A stretch of 64,000 nt of DNA from Oopsacas minuta. Its lineage: Eukaryota; Porifera; Hexactinellida; Lyssacinosida; Leucopsacidae. The notes beneath the pieces are model-generated. The model saw only the letters and a list, made by a program, of their open reading frames with translations. It searched no databases and had not been told where the DNA came from. How positions within the stretch are numbered: position 1 is the first letter of the stretch; each line of letters begins with the position of its first letter. Positions 28,601-37,600 of this stretch are shown in pieces. The translations under genes and the position numbers were made by a program. The stretch spans positions 643,068-707,067 of the forward strand of contig JAKMXF010000122.1 of the NCBI GenBank assembly GCA_024704765.1, given 5' to 3'.

Positions 28601-31600
28601 TTCCGGGGCCGCTGATAATTGCCATAATTTTAACGAAGAAATTTGTGTAACAAATGTTTCCAATATAGCATTATTAACTAGACTACCTCAAGATATTTTC
28701 CAGCTATATACTTTTATATTTATGTTGAAGGGTATTAGAGAATTTAGTGTGTACGCATGCACAAGATTCATCTTCAGTGTATTGGAAACACAAGTGTATG
28801 TGGGTCAATTTAGAATGTGTTAGATTGACAGTGATGGCATTGTAACGCCCGAATTTAGTTGGTCCAGGCTGACTATAAATTGTCCGGGCAAGGCAAATTA
28901 TGTCCGACATCAATTTTAAGCAATATTCTTGCTCACTAGACAAATATCTCAGAGACGCGCCAAGATTTGGCGAACGGAGGGACTGGGCCGGTGACAAGGT
29001 TTCGTGGGGCCAAGCTCGCTCGGCATATCAATTAAAGTATTCAACATATTCGCCTGTAATTGCCAGAAAAATATATGACTTGGTGCTTTGGATGAAAAAT
29101 ATAGGTAAATGAGAGATGAGGTATATGAAGACGATTATTAAGGTGAATAATAAGGTACTACAATCAAACACAAAAATTGTAGGCAAACATGGCCTGTGTA
29201 CCTAATCTGTCTATACAACAGAGGAAAAATGAAGTAGCCCTCCAAAGACATAATAGAGTTGTAATATAATAAAGCAAGCATTGTAAGTTAAATAAACAAA
29301 TTATTAAAGTATATAACATTACTCATAAACTGAGTGAGATACAAGAGTCTCGAAGAAGTAAGGCGGAATATTAGCTAAACTAAGCATTTAGAAAAAAAGC
29401 TTCAAAAATAAGATGTACTTTTAAGACAAACAATTTCGAAAAACAAGACAAAGCAAGTTCTGTCAAAAATTGTGAAAATTCGACCAGGCTGGTTCGGTTA
29501 GCCAGTTAAATAGTTAACCACTGCTATACCAGATAACTGCTAGAATAAAAGATATTCGCTTAATCGAATAGTACCATTACCATCAATTTATTCAATGTTT
29601 TGAGAGATAAGAAATTACATATTCACGAATTTGAATTTGTTGTTACTGTTACAATTAGGTTCATATTCTTAAATTTTAATAGTATTTGTTAGATAAAATG
29701 GCACAAAATTTGCATATTAATAGCTATGTATTGAAATATCAATTTTAGCAAAACTTCATTGATTGCATTACAGTATAATTGCAGAGGTTAACTGACTAAC
29801 AGCTATCATTAAATTGTTTAACCAGCCCCCCCCTTTTTTCGATTAACCAACCCCCGCCCTGATTCGATCTATCGACTACATAGCTTGAATGCATTCGATC
29901 TTGGAATTTTGACCAATCGGCAACATCAGAACTCGGCCTAATACAGGCGCTCCATTCCTGCAAACAAGAAGTGATTATTGTACATTTAAAGAAACTACAA
30001 ATCAACAAATCGAATTTTAAACAATAATCCTGTTTACACCTTGTAATTTGAAAACTTCCCAGAAGAACCATTCCCCACTTGTTTAAGGATGGTTTAAATA
30101 ATCGCATCTAAGTGACTAAGTGATATATTTTAACAAATGTGAATTTGAAGAGGCCTTTATTAGCTAGTAAGCATATTGCTACACCATTGGCTAGGAGCTA
30201 GGGTCAAAGGGGGAATTTGTTAGATGGTATACTAAAGAGAAAATATTATGGTTATGTACTAGATTAATTGGATACGTATAATAATAAGAAATATAATGAA
30301 ATATATCTTAACAGTGCTAGGTTAGCAAGAATTACTAGTTGCGAATATTATTGCATTATAGAGCTAAATAAATGGCAGTAAGGGCGGAAATGCATAATGA
30401 AGTAAACAGTGAAGAATCAATAAAATAATTAGATATGGAAAAATATTAGCAAAATGAAGTGCTAGCTACGTATGCATTAATGTAAAATAGCATACAAACC
30501 TCAGAGAAGACAGATCCAGCTGGTCCATCCTCTATGTTAGTAGCCCTCACAACAAGATCGAAAACCTGTTTAGTTTCATAGTCAATAATCTTTTCCACTC
30601 CTGCACTATCATCCAATGTAGTGATGATGTTTCCATTCTGATCAATCATAAATCTGTCATCATGGCCAGAAATAATAGAAAATTCTGAGGGCTGATTGTT
30701 TCCTATATCCTTATCTGTCACAGAGATTCTTTCATAAGAAGGATTGACCTAAAGTAAAGTTGAAATGTATAAGGTTAAAAGCTAAGATAATTTGGTACCT
30801 GGTTTGTACTACCCCTGCCATGTGAGCAGATCACTGCCTTACTATTAACGACCACTTTTCGGAACATGGAGTGGTCGTAATGACCGGTTTTAATGGAATT
30901 AAAACAAACGTGATGGACATGAGGCACGAGTACAAATATTAACAATATTATTCTGACACTTGAGTATTTTGAGTAATTTCTATTAGCAGTCCAAGTGATG
31001 GTCCGGTTTAAACCCGAATAACCCCGAGGACCGGCGGACAGTCTTGCCATGGCCATGGTTCTGCATATTCAAGATTATTTGTAAGTTCATTTATGACAAT
31101 CAGTTATTTAGCCATGCTTGGCAGACTACTGGCTCACGGGTGGCGCATGAATAAGAATCCCTCGTTGCAATCTATAAGGAAATACAATTTATACGTATTT
31201 GATCCAAAATAAGTACTTAAAGCAATATAGCACTCGCCATGTCTTACTTGAAATACAGCTAAATATGTCCCGAGAAGGCTTGAAAACTAGAAGACCGACT
31301 GAAAATATGTGAATACCACATATCTCTAGAAATGTGTAGCTGAAGCATATACAGTTAAAGAACAAAAGTATTCGACCACTTACCGTATTTCAACTGTATA
31401 TAGGTTTCCACATACGGTGGAGACATCTAGAATACTTTTGAACATACTTAAGCTCTATCATATATAATCTAGAGATATGTGGTAATAAAACATTTTCACT
31501 TGTCTTTCTAGTTTCCAAGCCTTCTCGGTGACATATTTAGCCGTATATCAAGTAGGACATGTACTCACATATCTCACGGTTGTATGTCAAACCTGAATTC

Positions 31601-34600
31601 TTGATAAATACTTATCATAATAGATAAAAGTATGGATAAATACAAAAATAAAATACGATTTGAGATCAAAGAATAACAACCTGGTGTCCATCGCTAACAC
31701 CTTCCTCAATGGTAAACTCATATGGAGGGTTAACGAATACAGGCATATTGTCATTAACATCGAGTACAACAATCTGTACTGTTACAATAGGCAAGAATTG
31801 AATTCCTCTATTGATTCCATCATTAGCTCTGATATCAAAAGAATAAGAATTTGTCATTTCTCTATCCAACAAAATTGCAACTTCAAGTACACCAGAGATG
31901 GAATCGAGAGTAATTTCTGGTGAGTCAGTTAAATCAACCTTTTCATATGTAATATTATCAAATTCGTCATCTGTCGCAAGTATCTACAAATAAATGAAAT
32001 AAAAATGATACATTGCTTATAGCAAATATATTATCTAATTATGCTTTATACTTGGATTTATGTTTCAAATAATATTTGTTCTTGATAGCGTCTATCGTGA
32101 TTTAGTAAACAAATTGCTAGTATTACAATATAAAAATATTATAAATAGAGAAGTCATATCGAATGACATTAATATATACAGTGGAACCCTGCTTAACGGC
32201 CACTCCAGAATACCGGCCACCTCGATATACCTGCCACTTTTTAAAGTCCCGTTTAATATACAAAAGACATCAACATTAATTTATTTCAGAATTCCGGCCT
32301 CTCTGCTATTCCGAATTACGGCCAATCTTAACAATAGGAATCACTATTTGATGTTTGAAGACGAAAACAATTTCTTGACAATTTAATAACAATACATTGG
32401 ATTGTATACATATAAATGCAGAGCAGATTAATGAGACAGTAATTCATACGATATTAATGGCATCGAGCAAACGCAATGAGCTGGATCTCAAACGAAAAGT
32501 GGAGTGAATTCATATTTCTCCTGGACAATCGCATTGGAAATTGGCAGTAAGATTTAATATAGGAAAACCCAAGTACCTTCCAAATTTAAATGAAAAACAG
32601 AGTATTTGGCCGCTTATGAGGAAAATCAAAGAGGAGACAGAAAGCGGCATTGGTATTCCAACGAATTTAATGTACTTGACACTGCTTTGCGGGATTGGTT
32701 TCAATCTGCTCGTTCAAAAAACATACCCCCCTCCGGCCCCTTGATTCAAGAAAAAGCTGCCAAAACATGTTCACTTGAATGACTTTCTGTATAGCTAGAG
32801 AAAAATTTGTTATCATTCGAAATTATAGCGTTAGTGGATTAGGAAAATGTCATCAGAATTGTAAATATATATCATTACTTAGCATTGAGGTTTTGAAAAT
32901 TGTTCTATTCGTGTCAACTATAATGTGTTATTTGTCCGGCTTCTCATTATTATTTTGATAGAAGTTTTCTTCTACATATTATTGAGGGCTGGTGGATTAT
33001 GTGTTTAATATTTCTTTTAAAATATTGATTACTTTTGAAATATTTTATTTTGAAAGATTCAACGAAGAAGTTAGACTAGAGTCACTTCAGTCACCAATTT
33101 GACTGACTTATACTAATCAGATTTCAACGAAATTAGTATCATTGGAAAGAAAGAGAGTTGAACGTTTTAAGCAATATGTTTTGATTTTACAAACCTTTAC
33201 CTTTCGTCACTTTTTTGGTTCAAATTTTTAGTGTAACAGCTCCCTTGAATTTGATTCTGAAATTATATACATCATACTTTAGTGATATTGACTTTTATGT
33301 TAATTAAATTTCATCAAATTCATGTTTCTTACCCTAAATCGATTGAATTTAATTCATAGAAACCTCCATTCATATCTTATAATTCAATTTCCCTAAAAAG
33401 AACAGCGGATCGCTAGTACTTATTTTATGATTTTAATATCTTATTTTGTTTTTTCTCAATTTTCTTCAGTTGCTTCACGATAATTATTGCGTTTTAAGAT
33501 AGTAATTATTGCATAGACCATAATAGTAAGACTATACAACACTTGTTAGATCATTAGTACGTATAGGAAGTCATATCCTCATACTTGTTATAGTTCCCAT
33601 TGCAACTTGTTTCAACAAATACTTAAATTTATGGACTTCTTTGTAGTTAACCTACACAAAACGAGTTGATATACATTACTTGCTGTGAATATCATAGATG
33701 ATTTATATTATAGTGTATATACCACTCTCATATTATAGAATTTCTTCCTCAAGATGGTTAAAACAGATAAATTCAGAGATAGTACCACAGCTATTTTACC
33801 ATTTATCACTTAAGCAATATACAAATATCAGATTCTGCAATGAATTATTCCAATATATACTGTATGAAAACTTCTTCTTCGTATCCTAAACCAATTTTCA
33901 ACACTAGCGTTGCTGTTTGTTAAAACATAACCTTGTGTATTGATTGTACACAAAATTGTTCCACTCCAACATGGTAACAATGGCATATAATATGCAATAG
34001 AAAATCAATTAATCCAGGATAGTAACATACATTATTTTCTTTTACTTCAGAAGTACTAACTCCAATATCAAGGTTATTCACAATAACCTTTTTATTGGAT
34101 TTCGCATTCTCATAAATTTTCGAAATACTTACAAAAGGGAGACTTTTTGCCAGTAGTTTGCTTCATCCTCATATTACTCAGGTATTTCATTACGAATTTC
34201 TTTCTCACACTTAACACACATTTCTAATTCGACAAATTTGTTCTCATAATCATGGATCGTTTTTCAAAACATAAAATATTCATAATAATTCAAAAAGATG
34301 GTCAATTTCATACAAATTTTTACAAATTAAGACCCGACCAAAAACATGTAGAATTATTCTCTCTTGATCAAATATATTTTACAATTCTGATGACATTTTC
34401 GTAATCCACCAACGCTATACTTTCGAATAATAACAATTTTTTCTCTAGCTATACAGAAAGTCGGTCAAAGAAACGATTCAAGTGACGTTTATTTAAATTT
34501 GAATAGGCTGCTAACTTCTTTTTCGTTATTTTGAGATTTGGATATTTTGTTTAGTTTATGTTCATAAAAACAACAATAAATGAAAATCGGATTCAGCATG

Positions 34601-37600
34601 TTAGATGTATTTAGTGAAGTTGATTGAATTCTATTTACTTCCTTGATAAGCACGATAAAATACATAGTTATGAGACAATTTCAAAATTGCATACCGTAGA
34701 TCTTTCCGGGGTCCTTGACAACGAACAAACAAATAAACAACATTGAGATCTAATAACATAGATTCGTGTATACTATCAAGGGATTATTAGGTACGCTGAT
34801 GCTCCTTTAGGCCCAAAAGTTTCAATTCATCATAGCGATTAATGTGTGATTCAAATTTGGCACAAAAATTGAATATTCAAGAAAGTTTATCTTGGATTTC
34901 CCCATTTTTAGATGTAATTTCAATGATATGATGCATAAATTCCTCTAAAGTATGCCCCATGCACCACTCCACGGTTATGGAGGTACGTTTCTATGGAACT
35001 GGATGAATGAAAGTGGGCAAAATTTCCCCGCTTAGAGAGATTGCACAGTATACAGTGGTGGATTAAGGTGGGTCTGATGGGGGTTCGCCGGGGACCATAC
35101 ATTTGCATATTTCGCAGAGAATTTCACTTTGTATGATGTGAAATTAATTTGTATCCTTCGTGACAAATTAGCTCTGTGTTCAGCTAAAATCATAAATAAG
35201 TTCGTACTACATCACTCCGTGTGTCTAGAACATCTGGTTATCGAATTACCCATTCATAACTTTGACGATGATCTATCAAAAATTGTTATACCGAGTGTTC
35301 AATAAGTTCGAGTAAAAGTATGCTTACAGTACAGATAGATACAAAAATACTATTTCAAATGTTCGAAATACTCCCCATTAGCATCAATACACCTTTGACA
35401 CCGTTCTAACCACATGTCAAATAGTCTTGAGTAGCGACTTTCTGGTATGAGGTCAATTGTATCCAAAAATGCGGCGCTCAGCTCTGTTTCCGAATCAAAA
35501 CGTCTACCTTTTAGATGGCGTTTTATAGTAGGAAACAACCAGAAGTCACAGGGGGCTAGATCTGGGCTATAGGGTGGATGATCGATCAATTCTAGCCCCG
35601 ATTGTTTGATATAGTCCTTAGTTTTTCGTGCAGTGTGAGCTGGAGCATTGTTATGGTGGAATTTCATTCCGCGAAGACCAGTCTTTGGACGCAACCTCTC
35701 GACAGCTTGGAACACTTGCGGAAGACAATTTTCAGTGTATCAAGTTGCAGTAACAGTGTGATTCTCAGGAAGCATCACATATTCTATTATCCTTCTTGTA
35801 GAGAAGAAAACAGCAAACATTCGCTTGCCGACCGCCCTGGTTTGCTTAGGAATTGTGTCCGGTTGCTCGTCTTCAAAGATCCATTTTGAGCTCTGCTGCT
35901 TTGATTGAATGTCGTAATAATAGATCCATGTCTCGTCACCAGTTATGACTTCTGACCAGCGTCGCGAATCTTTTTTGGAATACTTTAGCAGCATAAAACG
36001 ACAAAATTCTATTCGACGATTTTTTTTGCTCAAAATTTAATAAATGGGAGACCAACTTAGAACAAACCCTCTTTAGCCCAAGGTGTTGGTGTAAGATGGT
36101 TTCTATTGTCCCCGATGAGACCGAAACCTCGAAAGCTAACTGTCTGACAGTGATTTGCCTATCCTCAGTTACAAGCTTCGATACTTTGTCGATATTCTCC
36201 TCGGTGACCGCCGTAATTGGACGTCCTGAACGTGACTCATCGTCAAGGGATGTGTGGCCTAAACGGAATTGACGATACCACTAGTAGATGTTGGATTGGG
36301 TTGGACTTTGATCCCCAAAGATAGAAAACATCTCACAACTGCAATCCGCAACGTTTAATCCACGTTTGAAATTGTAGAAAATGATGGCACGGAATCTCTC
36401 TTATTCAAATTTTCCATAATATTAAAATATTGAAAGTGAAGACTATAAAATTGGCTACAAAAAATCGAGTATAGTACTTATAATCCTGAAATTTGGTTAG
36501 GAAGTATGGATTCATTCGGTATGTATGTGGTTACGTTAAATTAGCTCTACTGTAAGTGCTTTGCATAATTTACTCGAACTTATTGAACACTCGGTAATAG
36601 GGTCACTTTTGATAAGATTAAATGGGTTATCATATATAAATGCCTCATAAAATAGCTAAATAGGTGGGGTATTGCTTTAAAGTGAGCGCGCAAAAGAAAT
36701 TTTTAAAAAGAAATAGTCAATAAATGTGAAATTTTAAGAATGAAGTGATGGCCACCCCAGGCAAAGAGGGCCGACGCATGGCCTACTATTTACACGGCGA
36801 GCTAAGCAAAGAATTACCAAAATAATTTCCAGGCCATTGAATTACCATATATGGGCATGAACTTTGAGCGCGTCATTGTGGTTAAAATAATTTGGAAAGC
36901 AGGTTTAAAAGTATTCTAGGTGTCTCCGTCGTATGTGGAAACCTATTCATAGTTGAATCTGTAATGATAACTGCAATCCTTCATGATCAAACAGAATATA
37001 ATCAATGGCCTGGATATTATTTTGGGAATTCTTTGCTTAGCTAGCCGTGTATATAGTAGGCCATGGCCGATGGTTGGTGTCCGCCCGGAGCCCAAAGTAC
37101 CCATAATCCGTCCCTTACAGTATATATGTATGTATATATTTATATAACAAGCGCGCTTCGCTTGCTAGGTCAATTTGCAATACCTCAGTGCTCTAGGTTA
37201 TATTAAGTATTAATCAGCGAAATTTATAGTGTTATTGTCGCTACGCGAGCAAGATTAAATAAAATTTTATTCTTCTATTACTTTCAATGGTTATATTGTA
37301 GTTGTTACTATATATAGGGTAAATGTAGAAGAATCTAACAGAAATTACAACTGTTATCACAATTTGAAATAAGAGACTGGTTTATAAATTTTGGATAAAT
37401 CATCGTCAAAGACTGAAAATTCAATATTTTGTGACGTCATAACTTAGAAACCACATGAGTAAATGATTTGAAATTTGACCATACATATTGACTAATTAGT
37501 AGCCCCACACTGTAATTTTTAGACCTGAGTCTGTCGGTAAATGGTAGGATAATCTGACATGAAATTCATCAAAAATACATTCACTGTCTGCGAATCCGGG

